A stretch of DNA of 64,000 bases from Omphiscola glabra (GCA_964017045.1 OZ024801.1:35203257-35267256), one strand, 5' to 3'; shown: positions 46,276 to 58,574, counted from the first letter of the stretch. The notes: generated by a model not told the origin, from the sequence alone. Numbers and translations: made by a program.

Positions 46276-46279
46276 CATT

Positions 46280-46965
46280 TTAAGTGGTTCTCAAAGTATG
46301 ATGGGCCATTTTCTAATCAGTGGTTCTCATTGTGTGGGAGTCATAAGGGTGTTTTCTCCTTATAAAACACTTGTTTTGTAACATGATAAGGTTATGTACG
46401 TTTATTTAGTGGTACTCAAGCTTGGTTTAGGGGTCAGTCGTCATAAGGGATTGTATTTTTAGACTTGTATATTTTAAGGGGTTCCTAATGAGTGGTCTTA
46501 TTGGGTCTTAATTTATTTATTTTGAGTGGGTTTTCAAGCATAGAATATGGATCACTACTCATATGGCGGGTTGTATTATGACCATTTCTCATTTTGAATA
46601 TTTTGTAACAAGTTATTGAGGGGTACGCAAGCTTGGTTTAGAGTCAGTGGTCATGTGGGGGGGGGGGGCGGTTTTGTGGGACGATGTCTGTTATTTCGGT
46701 TGATTGTTAGACGAGCGCGTGCGGTCGAGTTTTTGCTTACATAGCATTTTCTAGTTGTCTTGTTGCTTTGATGTTTATCGAGTGGTTCTCAAGCTTGGGG
46801 TAGGGGGTCACTATTCATGACATGTGTTTTAAATCTTCTTCTTGACTGTTTTAAGTACCGCTTTGTTTCCTAATGAGAGATCTTAAAGTGGATATTGTAA
46901 ATTAGTAGTCTTGTAGAATGGTGGTTTATTTATTGTGAGTGGTTTTCAAACTTGGTTAGGTGGTA
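46280..46965 (+). repeat. Degenerate long-period repeat carrying GAGTGGTTCTCAAGCTTGG motifs
   Basis: The motif (A/G)AGTGGTTCTCAA(G)CTTGG, followed by GGGGTCAGT-GTCATAAGGG, recurs at about 46283, 46319, 46409, 46527, 46619, 46779 and 46938 with much divergence. The motif matches the CAGTGGTTCTCAA ends of hAT elements. Confidence 0.6.
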
Positions 46966-47204
46966 TTAGTCATAAGGATGGGTGTTTTTACTTTCTTTAG
47001 TACTTGCTTTGTGCTTACATAGGATTTTCTAGTGCGTTGTCTTGTTGGTTTGGGAGGTAACCTGAGCTATTGAGGTAAACTATATTTTTAAGGTCGCGAC
47101 ACACTTGCATAGCAAGTAAGTTTGATTGTGTTAGTTTATGAATGAGCCGTTTGTCTAACATCCTAACACCTCTAACGATTTTGTCTTCTCTGACCACATC
47201 CATC

Positions 47205-49490
47205 TTTCTCCATTTCAGCTCAGCACTTTCCATCTTTCATTCTTCAACAAAACATTTCCCCCATCAAACTTTTACTATGTCCACCTCCATCTGTCTCACA
47301 TCGTCACTTGCTCACTTACACAAAAAATGTCTCCCTTCAAATTTTACTGTCCACCTCCATCTTTCTCACATCTTCACTTTCCATCTTTCCTACGTCCACA
47401 AAAAATTTTCCCCTTCAAACTTTTACTATGTCCACTGCAATCTTTCTCCATTTCAGCTCACCACTTTCCATCTTTCCCACTTAAACAAAAAAATTTCACC
47501 TTCAAACTTTTACTATGTCCACATCCATCTTTCTAACAGCATCACTTTCTCACGTCCACAAAAATTGTCCTCCTTCAAACTTTTACTTGTTCACATCCAT
47601 CTTTCTCACCTCGTCACTTTCCCACTCACTCAAAAAATTTCTTCCCTCAAACTTTACTATGTCCACTTCGATCTTTTCTCTGTCTCACCTCGCATCTTTC
47701 CCTCCAACACAAAAAAAAAAATAAAAAAAAATGCCCCCTTCAAACTTAACTATGTCCACCTCCATCTTTTCTATGTTTCAACTCGCATCTTTCCCTGCAA
47801 CACAAAAAATTTCCCCCTTCAAACTTTACTATGTCCATCTCCATCTTTCTCATCTCGTCACTTTCTCTCCAACACAAAAAAAATCTCCCCCCCCCTTTCA
47901 AACTTTTACTATGTCCATTTCCATCTGTCTCACATCGTCACTTTCCCATTTACACAAAATGTTCTCCCTTCAAACTTTACTATGTCCATCTCCGTCTTTC
48001 TCACATCTTCACTTTCCAAATTTCCCTCCAACACAAAAAATTCCCCCCTTCAAACTTTTACTATGTCCACCTCCATCTTTCTCACATAGTTACTTTCCTA
48101 CTTACACAAAAAATTTCTCCTTTCAAACTTTAATATTTCCACCTCCATCTTTCTCACATCTTTACTTTCCATCTTTCCCTCACAAAAAATCCCCCCCCCT
48201 TTCAAACTTCACTATGTCCACTCCGTCTTTCTCACCTCTTCACTTTCCAACTTACATGAAAATTTTCTCCCTTCAAACTTTACAATGTTCACCTCCATCT
48301 GTCTCACAGCTTCACTTTCCATCTTTCCCACTTACACAAAAAAATTCTCCCTTCAAATTTACTATGTCCACCTCCGTCTTTCTCATCTCGTCACTTTCCC
48401 TCCAACACAAAACATTTACCTCTTCAAACTTTTACTATGTTCACCTCTATGTGTCTAACATCGTCATTTTCCCACTTACACAAAAAAATGTCTCCCTTTA
48501 CACTTTACTATGTCCACCTCTACCTTTCTCAAATCTTCACTTTCCATCTTTCCCACGTCCACAAACAATTTCCTCCTTCAAACTTTACTATGTCCACGTC
48601 CATCTGTCTCACATCTTCACTTTCCATCTTTCCCACGTCCACAAAAAAATTCCCCCCTTCAAACTTTTACTATGTCCACCTCCATCTTTCTGACATCGTC
48701 ACTTTCCCACGTCCACAAAAAAATTCTCCTTTCAAACTTTACTATGTCCACCTCCATCTTTCTCACATCGTCACTTTCCCACGTTCACAAAAAATTTCTC
48801 CTTTCAAACTTTACTATGTCCACCTCCACCTTTCTCACATCGTCACTTTCCCACGTCCACAAACAATTTATCCTTTCAAACTTTACTATGTCCACCTCCA
48901 TCTTTCTCACATCTTCACTTTCCATCTTTCCCACGTCCACAAAAAATTTTCCCCTTCAAACTTTTACTATGTCCACTGCAATCTTTCTCCATTTCAGCTC
49001 ACCACTTTCCATCTTTCCCACTTAAACAAAAAAATTCCCATTCAAACTTTTACTATATCCACATCTATCTTTCTAACAGCATCACTTTCTCACGTCCACA
49101 AAAATTGTCCCCCTTCAAACTTTCACTTGTCCACATCCATCTTTCTCACCTCGTCACTTTCCCACGTCCACAAAAAATTTCTCCTTTCAAACTTTACTAT
49201 GTCCACCTCTATCTTTCTCACATCTTCACTTTCCATCTTTCCCACTAGCACAAAAAATTCCCCCTTCAAACTTTTACTATGTCCACCTCCAGTTTTTCTA
49301 CATCTCATCTCGCATCTTTCCAAATTTCTCACGTCCACAAAATAATTTCTCCCTTCAAACTTTACTATGTCCACCTACGTCTTTTTCATGTCGTCACTTT
49401 CCCTCCAACACAAAAAAATTCCCTCTTTAAACTTTTACTATGTTCACTTCCATCTTTCTCACATCGTAATTTTCCCACTTACACAAAACT
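47205..49490 (+). repeat. Large minisatellite, about 72 bp basic unit, roughly 30 copies
   Basis: Pyrimidine-rich unit (TACTATGTCCACCTCCATCT ... TCTCACATCGTCACTTTCCC ... ACAAAAAA ... CCTTCAAAC). Basic length is about 72 bp with longer variants. The unit length divides by three and lacks stops, so several frames of 300 or more codons stay open on one strand. A block at 47430-47640 recurs at 48985-49170, showing higher-order duplication. Confidence 0.95.
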
Positions 49491-49492
49491 CT

Positions 49493-49600
49493 CTGTCTGT
49501 CTCTATGTCTGTCTCTCTGTCTGTATCTATGTCTGGCTCTCTCTCTCTGTCTGTCTGTCTCTGTCTGTCTCTCTGTCTGTCTCTCTCTCTGTCTCTCTGA
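49493..49600 (+). repeat. CT-rich microsatellite (CTGTCTCT)n
   Basis: Imperfect CTGTCTGTCTCT repeats directly abut the end of the 72 bp minisatellite. Confidence 0.92.
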
Positions 49601-49818
49601 AAAGGTCATTCTTTTACGTGACGTAATTTATGAACGATCCCTTAGAAGAGCTTATGATATACACGAGTTTAGATTTAACTTTGATGGATAATAAAATATT
49701 TTAAAAGCGACCAGAAAGTAGCTCAACATTTTCTTCTCCAGACATCTCCCAACTCCTGTTTCTTTTTAAATTAAGGCGTCACTGACAATCCGGCGTGGGG
49801 GGGAGGGGGGTGGGGGGA
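49601..49818. other. Intergenic DNA ending in G-rich tract
   Basis: No gene. 49795-49818 is almost pure G. Confidence 0.5.
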
Positions 49819-50356
49819 CAGGGCCGGCCCTAGGCCACTGCAACCTATGCGGCCGCAGAGGGCCCCGCACTTTCATAGGCCCCGCGCTAATTCTAGGTGT
49901 AAATTATTAAATTAAACCATTATAACTTATAATCATGTATAGGTCAGCGTGTTTATTCTGTTTTTATGTTTTTTACAGTGTTTTTTTTTATCTATTACGT
50001 CGTTGTTTCAAGTGTTTACAAGTTACAAGTAATTAAAATTGAAAAAAATTGTAGCTGCTCGGGTGCTTTATCTCTAAACTCGTCATTTAGGGGAACTTGG
50101 GGTAAGATAAAACAGACACCTTTACAGTTTAAGACTATTTAGCCTTGTCTACTCCCAGCGACCAAGCAAAAGGACATAACTCCATTTTAAATGAAGTATC
50201 TTTATCTAATTAATTTACAGAATGAATAAAATGCAAAGACGAATTTATTTTCTATTACAAAATCTTAATTTTCACTTATTATCCTTATTCCTACCCAGAC
50301 TAGGCCCCGCGCAATCCGTTTCGCATAGGGCCCCGCAATTGTTAGAACCGGCCCTG
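49819..50356. mobile_element. Non-autonomous hAT-like element, 538 bp
   Basis: Ends CAGGGCCGG... and ...CCGGCCCTG are inverted. Inside them CCCCGC/GGGGCC-rich subterminal sequence is also mirrored (GGGCCCCGCAC against CGCATAGGGCCCCGC). Flanks TGGGGGGA and GTGGGCGA resemble an 8 bp duplication. The interior is AT-rich and non-coding. Confidence 0.7.
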
Positions 50357-50393
50357 GTGGGCGAGGGGGGGGGCGGCTGTAATTCGGCTAGCT

Positions 50394-50564
50394 CAGTAGT
50401 CGGCAATTTCAGTCAAAAGAGCCAAAAATCAGCAGCAGGACGATTTAAATTTTGTTGAGTGCCAAATTTCTTTTCAAGAGCCAGTCAAGAACCATGATTT
50501 CGGAGTCAAAACCGATTTGTGGTCGACTGGCCGAGCCGTTCTCAGTTCGAATTTCCGACCACTG
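50394..50564. mobile_element. Short hAT-like MITE, 171 bp
   Basis: Ends CAGTAGTCGGCAATTTC and GAATTTCCGACCACTG are inverted repeats of hAT type. Flanking octamers are GGCTAGCT and GGCTAAGT (6/8). The right flank is the first bases of the 46 bp minisatellite. Confidence 0.72.
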
Positions 50565-50925
50565 GGCTAAGTGATGCCAGCTATCAGAGGTAGGTCCAGC
50601 CGACCCCTTGGGCTAGGTGACGCCAGCTTTTAGAGGGAGGTCCAGCCGACCCCTTGGGCTAGGTGATGCCAGCTATCAGAGGGAAGTCCAGCCGACCCCT
50701 TGGGCTAGGTGACGCCAGCTTTTAGAGGGAGGTCCAGCCGACCCCTTGGGCTAGGTGATGCCAGCTATCAGAGGGAAGTCCAGCCGACCCCTTGGGCTAG
50801 GTGACGCCAGCTTTTAGAGGGAGGTCCAGCCGACCCCTTGGGCTAGGTGATGCCAGCTATCAGAGTGAGGTCCAGCCGACCCTTTGGGCTAGGTGACGCC
50901 AGCTTTTAGAGGGAGGTCCAGGGTA
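50565..50925 (+). repeat. 46 bp minisatellite with alternating A/B monomers
   Basis: Eight monomers of GGTGATGCCAGC.../GTCCAGCCGACCCCTTGGGC type strictly alternate between a GATGCCAGCTATCAG and a GACGCCAGCTTTTAG form. The effective unit is a 92 bp dimer, repeated four times. Confidence 0.93.
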
Positions 50926-51655
50926 AAAACAAATGTAATTAAGCCGCTTGAGACACTCAATTTCCGTTGCAGTATCCGAACTCAACAAAGTCTTAGATGA
51001 TTTTTTAACTCATAGATTTGAACTTGTGTAGATTTACTTTTTTAAATTTATTTGTTGTTGTCTTCACTGAACATTGGAAAAGGTTACAAATTATTTAATT
51101 AAATGGTTTTTTTTTAAATAATAAATTTGGAATTAAAAAAATAATAATCGAGATTTCATTTCTAAAAGAACAACAATCTTTTATATAGGGTCGTCTAGGT
51201 TTTTGCATAAAATGGTCCAGTGAAATTTCTGGATTCCATAAGTATAATGTTTACAAGAGCATTGGTTAGAGACTGTTCAACAATATAGACTGTAATAGAG
51301 TAATTACAAATTATTCATTTCCCCACAGAATGCCGCTGCAGGGGAGATGGGATTCCGGTTCTTGGGTCCACATGCTGTCGTACTATTCAAGATTGATCGT
51401 CACCACCACCCCTCTTTCCTCCGTCCCCAAATAAAAAATGCTGTTAAAATTTTAACTGTTCCACTCCCTCAAACCTCTATTACATCCCACCCCTCCCCCT
51501 TATCACCACTAAAACTCCTGATTCATATTTGGTCTTCAGTACATGACGTAACACGAGACAGGCGCCATAGTGTCGCCCATGGTTTGCGGGACATGCGCGG
51601 CTGAAATCGATCTCAAGAAATTACCGTGGGCCACCCAGATAGCTTGATCGTCTTG
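50926..51655. other. Intergenic DNA, no gene
   Basis: AT-rich to about 51320, then mixed. An 85-codon frame at 51347-51604 lacks any recognisable domain. Confidence 0.5.
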
Positions 51656-51659
51656 GCAT

Positions 51660-53250
51660 ATTCCCCTAGACTTACCTCCTACTTCTTACGTTATTTCACA
51701 TTTCGATGTTTTTCAACCGGTTTCAGAACAAGAGGTCAAATGTACTATTCTGAAATCTAAACCTACGTCATGTTCTTTGGACCATGTTCCCCACGCCCCT
51801 GTTGGTTGAGTACATAGATCATTTGTTCCCAACAATAACCCACGTAATCAATGAAAGCTTGTCTTCTGGCACTGTTCCCTCTATTTGTAAAATAGCTGTC
51901 ATCAAACCATTGCTTAAGAAGCGTGGTTTGGATGAAAATAATCTAAAAAAACTATAGACCCGTATCTAACTTATCATTTTGATCTAAAGTCATTGAAAAA
52001 CTAGTTCTAAAACAACTTTTTGCTTACTTAAAGACAACTCTCTTCTCAGTTCTAAACAATCGGCCTATAGACCTTTCCATAGCACTGAGACAACTCTCTT
52101 GAGAGTCACCAAGGACCTCTTGCTCGCATTGGACAGAGGTGCTGTCTCCAACCTGATTCTCTTGGACCTCAGTGCGGCCTTTGACACTGTTGACCACGAA
52201 ACCCTTTACAAAACCCTTGAAAATTACCTTGGCATTTCTGGTTCAGTTTTGGCTTGGTTATCTCTCCAATAGAACGCAGGCGGTCGCTGTCGACGGCTGT
52301 CTCTCCGGCAGTGATGACTTGGTGTACTGAGTGCTACAGGGGTCCGTTTTGGGCCCGGCTCTATTCACAATGTATACCAGGACACTGCTCCTCTTGCTCA
52401 GAAGGCATGCTGTGAAGAGTCAGCCATTCGCGGATGACACGCAGCTATACAATCATACTCATCCCTCTCTTGTCGATTCCGCTGTCCGGACTTTGCGGGA
52501 GAGCATTGGTGATGTCAAGTCATGGATGACACGCAGCAAGTTGAAACTTAATGATGACAAAACGGAAGCACTCCTTATTCACGATCACAAATTATCCTCT
52601 TACTCAGCTCTCCCCAACTCATTTCAAGTAGGTAACTCAGACATACAGTTTACATCCTCCGCTAGGAATCGTGGTCATATTCTGTCGAACAACATGTCTC
52701 TAGATAATCATAGCTCTCACATTTGTCGCTCTGCATACACAGCTATCCGCCAGATCAGCTCCATCCGCCACAATTAGTGTAACAAAAAATCTAGTCTATG
52801 CTCTTGTTCTCTCTCGTCTTGACTATTCTCTCTTCTGTCAGGTTCACCAAAACACTTCTTAGAAAAACTACCAAGTGTTCAAAACTCAGCTGCTAGGCTA
52901 GTTTTAAATGCAAGAAACGTGATCATGTCACACCACTACTTCATTCACTTCATTGGCTACCTGTACAAACACGGTTTGATTACAAGCTGTCTGTTCTCTG
53001 CTACAAGAGAATCCTGACTGATTCCCCCCTCTGACCGATAGACGATACTGATGTGTGCCGTCCATGGCTTGACATTTGAAAAGTTATGGAATGGTTGGGC
53101 GAATACACATTTGTTTTGTTTTATTTAATTGATTTATGTTAATTTTAAGTTCATGATTATGCTTGTTAAATTGTATACACAGCGTGGTGAGCGCAGCCCT
53201 AGGTTGGGGTACTACGCTATAAAAAACTTCTTATAATAATAATACTTCTT
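51660..53250 (+). mobile_element. L2/CR1-like LINE, 5'-truncated, 1.6 kb
   Basis: Longest copy of the family seen in the inverted repeat. In order, with frame breaks: VSEQEVKCTILKSKP, INESLSSGTVPSICKIAVIK, KNYRPVSNLS, LILLDLSAAFDTVDHETL (motif A). The open frame 52331-52777 then gives QGSVLGPALFTMYT, FADDTQLYNHTH (catalytic Asp pair) and KLKLNDDKTEAL. The 3' UTR includes CACAGCGTGGTGAGCGCAGC and an (ATA)n tail at 53233-53250. About six frameshifts or stops: dead copy. Confidence 0.85.
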
Positions 53251-53447
53251 TTTCTAATCTTAAAATGCAGCCAACATGATTCCTGTCACCTTTGGTTGAA
53301 GTTCATGGCAGATAAATTATAAATATGGCATTTACTAAACATGTATTAAACTATTTTGTTTTTGGCTTCGAAAAAATTAAAAGCGTATATCTTCTTTAAA
53401 GTCGTTTTTATAAATACAATGCATCATTACATCTTCTTATTTTCTTC

Positions 53448-54389
53448 AGGGATTCTAAACCAGGGGTGCGGTGTCAAGAGTGTGGTGTCAGGGGTGTGGT
53501 GTCATGGGTGCGGTTTCAGGTGTAGTGTCAGGGGTGTGGTGTCAGGGGTATGGTGTCAGGGGTGTGGTGTCAGAGGTGTGGTGTCAGGGGTGTTGTGTCA
53601 GGGGTGTGGTGTCAGAGGTGTGGTGTCAGGGGTGTTGTGTCAGGGGTGTGGTGTCAGAGGTGTGGTGTCAGGGGTGCGGTGTCATGGGTGCGGTTTCAGG
53701 TGTAGTGTCAGGGGTGTGGTGTCAGGGGTATGGTGTCAGGGGTGTGGTGTCAGAGGTGTGGTGTCAGGGGTGTTGTGTCAGGGGTGTGGTATCAGGGGTG
53801 TGGTGTCAGGGGTGTGGTGTCAGGGGTGCGGTGTCAGGGGTGTGGTGTCAAGGGTGTGGTGTCAGGGGTGCGGTGTCAGGGGTGGGGTGTCAGGGGTGTT
53901 GTGTCAGGGGTGTGGTGTCAAGGGTGTTGTGTCAGGGGTGCGGTGTCAGGGGTGCGGTGTCAGGGGTGTTGTGTCAGGGGTGCGGTGTCAGGGGTGTTGT
54001 GTCTGGGGTGTTGTGTCAGGGGTGTGGTGTCAGGGGTGTTGTGTCAGGGGTGTGGTGTCAGGGGTGTGGTGTCAGGGGTGTGGTGTCAGGGGTGTTGTGT
54101 CTGGGGTGTTCTGTCAGGGGTGCGGTGTCAGGGGTGTGGTGTCAGGGGTGTGGTATCAGGGGTGTGCTGTCAAGGGTTTGGTGTCAAGGAGGCGGTTTCA
54201 GAGGTGTGGTGTCAGGGGTGAGGTGTGTGGGGTGTGGTGTCAGGGGTGCGGTGTCAAGGGTTGCGGGGTTTATTTTCATTTTTTTCGTGAGGGGTGTGGG
54301 AAATGTGTTTTGAAATCGAGAAGTGGGTGCGGGAAAATGTTTTAAAATCAAAGCGGGGGAGCGCTGATGCTAACAGGTTAAGAAACCCT
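53448..54389. mobile_element. hAT-like element containing a 14 bp minisatellite
   Basis: CAGGGATTCTAAACC (53448-53462) and GGTTAAGAAACCCTG (about 54375-54389) are inverted ends of hAT type with two mismatches. Flanking octamers do not match, so the target duplication is lost or the pairing is imperfect. Almost the whole interior is the minisatellite. Confidence 0.65.
53463..54262 (+). repeat. 14 bp minisatellite, about 57 copies
   Basis: Unit CAGGGGTGTGGTGT with common variants (GTGCGG, GTGTTG, GAGGTG). Three units equal 14 codons, so all three plus-strand frames read the same peptide motif (VVSGVWCQGCGVRG) and stay open for up to 329 codons. A block starting GTCATGGGTGCGGTTTCAGG at 53501 recurs at 53681. 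Confidence 0.96.
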
Positions 54390-56395
54390 GCCTACGTCTA
54401 CACCAAGGCCTTAACTGATTTCGCGCTAAGTTAGTCGATGCGTCAATAACTGTGAGGTCAGTGCGAAGTTTCTCGTGGTCAATGCCGTGGCAACGAAATG
54501 TTGCGCCTCGGGCTAATCTGAAGCTAGCCCCACCTCCCAGTACATAATGCACATATTTAGCACGAACCGTGAGAATTTTGACGCCCTCTGCAGTTGGTCC
54601 CCACGATAGGTGGCTTCTTAGAATCGGAAAAATGACTTACCTAACTGGCATAGATTCCCGAATCATGAAAACGACAAAATACGTCATACAAATGAGCATC
54701 CATGGATTTTTTTTTTCTGACTGTAAAATAAAAAGTATTTTCTACTATTCTAAATTGTTTCAGAGATTTTAGGTTTTACAATTTTAAATCCTTTTTTTTA
54801 CCTTCGCTTTTGTTCTTCGGACGCCAAATTGACCCACTTCCCGTCGACCTATCGAGCATGTAGACTCGTTTCCAATGACAACACATTCTATCAACTTTTC
54901 ATCCCCACAGGCCCAACCCCCTAAAATCAGTCTTTCCTGTTTATAAGTGGAAAGTGAAGGAAATATGACACTGATGACGCTAAATGAGATTCTCTTTAAA
55001 AAAAATATCGGAGGTGTGTTTGATGCGCGTACTATTTTCTTTTTTCTCTGCGATAGTTTGTAAAATTAATCTGCGGTGTAAAAGCGAATTGGTCATTAGA
55101 AATTTTATACAGTTCAGGGGCGTGAAAAAATGAGCGGTAAACTATAACTGGGATTCTTATATAGTTGGTTACTTGAGTGCATGTCAATATTCAGCCCCAC
55201 GAACGCGTGTGTATTACTATGTACAAATGTCTAGTAAATACGAATTGTTTCATAATCTAAAAATGTGAAAAGTTGGATTTTAAATTTTTAAGTAAATAAT
55301 AATGGGGGTTTTGGTGTCGTCCAGAAAAGGTTCGACATAAGGATGAACACCCCCCACACCCCTATGCCATTTTTGTTTTTCATTTAAAATATCATCATAT
55401 CATTAACAGCTTCAATGCAGAGTTGTGTGTCGGTGGCAAGATAAGATAGTTGTGATACGTTGCGGAGCTTGGTGTTGTACAGTGCCATTGCATATAATCA
55501 CTTAAAACTACTTCAATACCCACCCTCTTCAAACTGTAAACTACCGCTGTCAGAGGACTTGTGGGTCCATAGTTGAAGAGAAACTCTAATTTTTTGACAG
55601 AAGACGTAAAAAATGTCTCAGACTTTGTTCAATTGTCAGGAAATGTTAAAAGAGCGACTTAAGAAAGTGGCGAAAAAATCTCGGCCGTGCCCCGGGCGCC
55701 AATTCCACCAGCTACGTCACTGCTTTGTATTTTTGAGCTATCCCTTTCTAGGGAAAATGTATTCTTGACAATGATGTGACGTCAGGACACGTTCACCACA
55801 TTGTCCATGTAGATTTTAGAAGAACAAACAGTTGCTTCCAGCACCCTCTGCCCCAACCCCTCCCCTTTCCAAACCCTGGCCCTGATGCGTGTCTGAAGTT
55901 TGGCTGTTGGCTGGGGGCACCCCTTTTAAATAAATTAGCTGGAGACCGCTGACAAAACGTTCGCTTCCACAACAATTGATTTGTATGCTTGAGTCTGTGT
56001 GTGGGCTGGCATACCAGAGGTCCTCAATACGTGGTCCACTAACCCAGTCGGGGTTATTTTATAATTCTAATGTGAATAGTGAACGAAGGTGTGACAAAAC
56101 GAAATCTTTATTTTTATCAATTTTTTTTCTTGTTGCAATTATACAATTAAGCAAATGGCACGACATTCCTAGAACACAGATGATGGAAATAACATCATCT
56201 AGACCAGTGGTTTTTAAACTTGTAATAATTACCCCACTTTTTGCAATATCATGTTTCTCTACTTTCCACCCCGCCAACTTGCTTTGCATTTATTAAAATC
56301 ACAAACTGCGTGTTGTTCCGCAATTTCATTAAGATCTCATTCGCCCCCCCCCCCCTCTTTTTTTGTGTACTGCCAGCAGCAGCCTATTTCAGGGA
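54390..56395. other. Intergenic DNA without recognised gene
   Basis: No domain-bearing frame. Contains a hAT-like end (CAGTGGTTTTTAAACTTG at about 56205-56222) without a matching partner and a poly-C run at 56344-56354. Confidence 0.5.
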
Positions 56396-56557
56396 ACCAC
56401 GTGTAGAGCACCAGTGTAGAGCACCAGTGTAGAGCACCACGTGTAGAGCACCAGTGTAGAGCACCAGTGTAGAGCACCACTTGTAGAGCATCACGTGTAG
56501 AGCACCACGTGTAGAGCACCACGTGTAGAGCACCACGTGCAAAGCACCAGTGTAGCA
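56396..56557 (+). repeat. 13-14 bp minisatellite, about 12 copies
   Basis: Alternating TAGAGCACCAGTG and TAGAGCACCACGTG units. Two variants are mixed without a fixed order. Open minus-strand frames here are repeat artefacts. Confidence 0.93.
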
Positions 56558-56950
56558 CCTAATCTCCAAATCCATCGCTATACTGACAAGATCTGTTAAA
56601 TATAAAGAGATTCAACCAGTTGGAGTGATGACCGGGTTACGGGCCGTGCATATAACTACACACATTTTGGTAATAAACAACTACATTAGTTCTGCTGTTA
56701 ACCAAAACGAATACAAACCTAAAACACATTTCAAGCAAAAAGTAAGAATTTAAAAAATTTAATTTAAAAAATAATTTTTTTTGCTAATTTCTTAAATTTG
56801 AAAAGAAGATATTTGTCTAAAATAAGAATTCATAAAAACAACAAACATTAAGAATTGTTATACAACAAATTGCCCTCTTTCCAATATAAAGATACCCCGC
56901 AACCTTTACGCTATATGATACGTGCATGCTTCCTTATTACAAACACTTAC

Positions 56951-57062
56951 GTCCCAATACCAATGTCTGTATTCTGATGTCCCAATACCAATGTCTGTAT
57001 TCTGATGTCCCAATACCAATGTCTGTATTCTGATGTCCCAATACCAATGTCTGTATTCTGAA
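56951..57062 (+). repeat. 28 bp tandem repeat, 4 identical copies
   Basis: Four copies with no visible difference, core GTCCCAATACCAATGTCTG. Period 28 from 56951 to 57062. Confidence 0.95.
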
Positions 57063-58045
57063 GAAAACGTAATGTGCCCGCTAGTTATATTTTAAAACTC
57101 TTTTCCCCAGCTCCACATATCCCCCGTAAACACTATCTGCCAACACCCTATCTGTACATTGTAATCATCTTACTAGCGAACTTATCATTCATTCTTTTTA
57201 ACACGCTATTCATAATAATATTTTACGTCTAATCGTTTCATCAGAAAATATCCACCCCCAGCTTTTTTTTAGCCGCCATCCAACATCCCCCCTCGTTACG
57301 TCACAGGTCTGAATTGTAAGGGCGACCACCTGTGAGAGGAACATGGTTTATGATAGCTGCCGGTGGATTGGCCTCCCCTGACTCTGGGAGTGATACGGTG
57401 CGAAAACAAGAGAAGGGCGTTGAAATGTGACAACAGACCCCACTCAATCAGTGGAGTCGTATGCCATTCGATATGTTGGCTTAAAGGGTCGATCTTCGTG
57501 CCATTCCGTGGCGTAGATCTGCCCCCACCCTTTTTTCCGATGTCAGAGTCTGGAAGAGGGATACCCTGTTTGATTGTTTGTTAGGATGAGCTTGGCTTAA
57601 ACCAGTGTAAGGTTAGAGAAACGACTCGATAATAGATTATTCAGCGACACCTTTCCTTTTTCAAAATGTTTTTTTAAATATTTAAAAATGAATTAGATTG
57701 ATTCAAAACGTAACAAAACCAAGACATTGACTTTAAAACAGATATATTACCGACCTAATTTTCAGAATTTAATTCACAGGTTTTTTTAAAAAAATGTAGG
57801 CCTAAATGAAACATTTTAAAAGGAGGTAATGCAAAGATATTCATTATTAAACTAACCTTAATACGATTTTTTATTCATTAAGAGGAAAAAGCAATTATAC
57901 AACTTTAATTTAATAAAAAAAATAGTTAGCTTTCGTTTAGAATATTATATTTTTAGCTAAATTAAATTATCCCGGGAAATGAGAAACCCAGCTAGACCTA
58001 ATCTTGTGCTTGTCTTTAGGGGGCTATTTATGGCAACTTTGGTAT
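57063..58045. other. Intergenic DNA, no gene
   Basis: A somewhat G+C-richer patch at 57290-57600 has open frames but no recognisable domain. The rest is AT-rich. Confidence 0.5.
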
Positions 58046-58574
58046 GCGGGATAGGCATATTATTATTATTATTATTATTGGTAGTTTTCTATAGCGTGGT
58101 ACCCCAGCCTAGGGCTGGGCTCATCACGCTGTACATGCAATTTAACAAACATAATCATGAACTTAAAAATTAACTTACATTAATTAAAAAAAAAAATTAA
58201 AAGCAAATGTGTATTCGCCCAACCATTCCATAAAAATTTACATGTGAAGCCATGGACGGCACTCAGCAGCATCGTTTAACGGTCAGAGGGGGAATCAGTC
58301 AGGATAGTAGAGTTTAAAGAGATGTGTTTTGAGTGCAGTTTTGAAGGCTGTGATGGTTGATATATTACTGATGTGTAGTGGAAGAAAATTCCATTGTTTG
58401 GGGGCACAGTAAGAGAAAGATCGTTTTGTGTGAGTCTTAAGGACAGAAAGAATACGCCCGTCTGCAGAGGAGTGACGCTGTCGAATGGGTGAATAGACAG
58501 AGAGAAGTTCGGTTAGATAGGAAGGGCAGGAATTCGAGAAAAAGTTGTGACAGAGAATAGAGAGTTAATACAAA
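58046..58574 (-). mobile_element. L2/CR1-like LINE 3' end (minus strand)
   Basis: Starts with (TTATTA)n, the reversed 3' tail, then GCGTGGTACCCCAGCCTAGG matching the 3' UTR of the 51.7 kb copy. The reverse complement of the ORF2 C-terminus follows (FCAPKQWN region at about 58390-58430, DGRILSV region at about 58440-58475). 5' truncated at about 58574. Confidence 0.87.

Noticed and set aside
47142..49345. Three overlapping open frames of 302-320 codons as possible secreted or repetitive proteins
   Set aside because: They lie in different frames of the same 72 bp minisatellite, whose unit has no stops and a length divisible by three. No start context, splice signals or non-repeat domain supports translation.
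53356..54345. 329-codon Gly/Val/Cys-rich open frame
   Set aside because: Product of the 14 bp repeat, and all three forward frames give the same motif.
56205..56557. Complete hAT element enclosing the 13 bp minisatellite
   Set aside because: A left-type end (CAGTGGTTTTTAAAC) is visible but I found no matching right end or target duplication.
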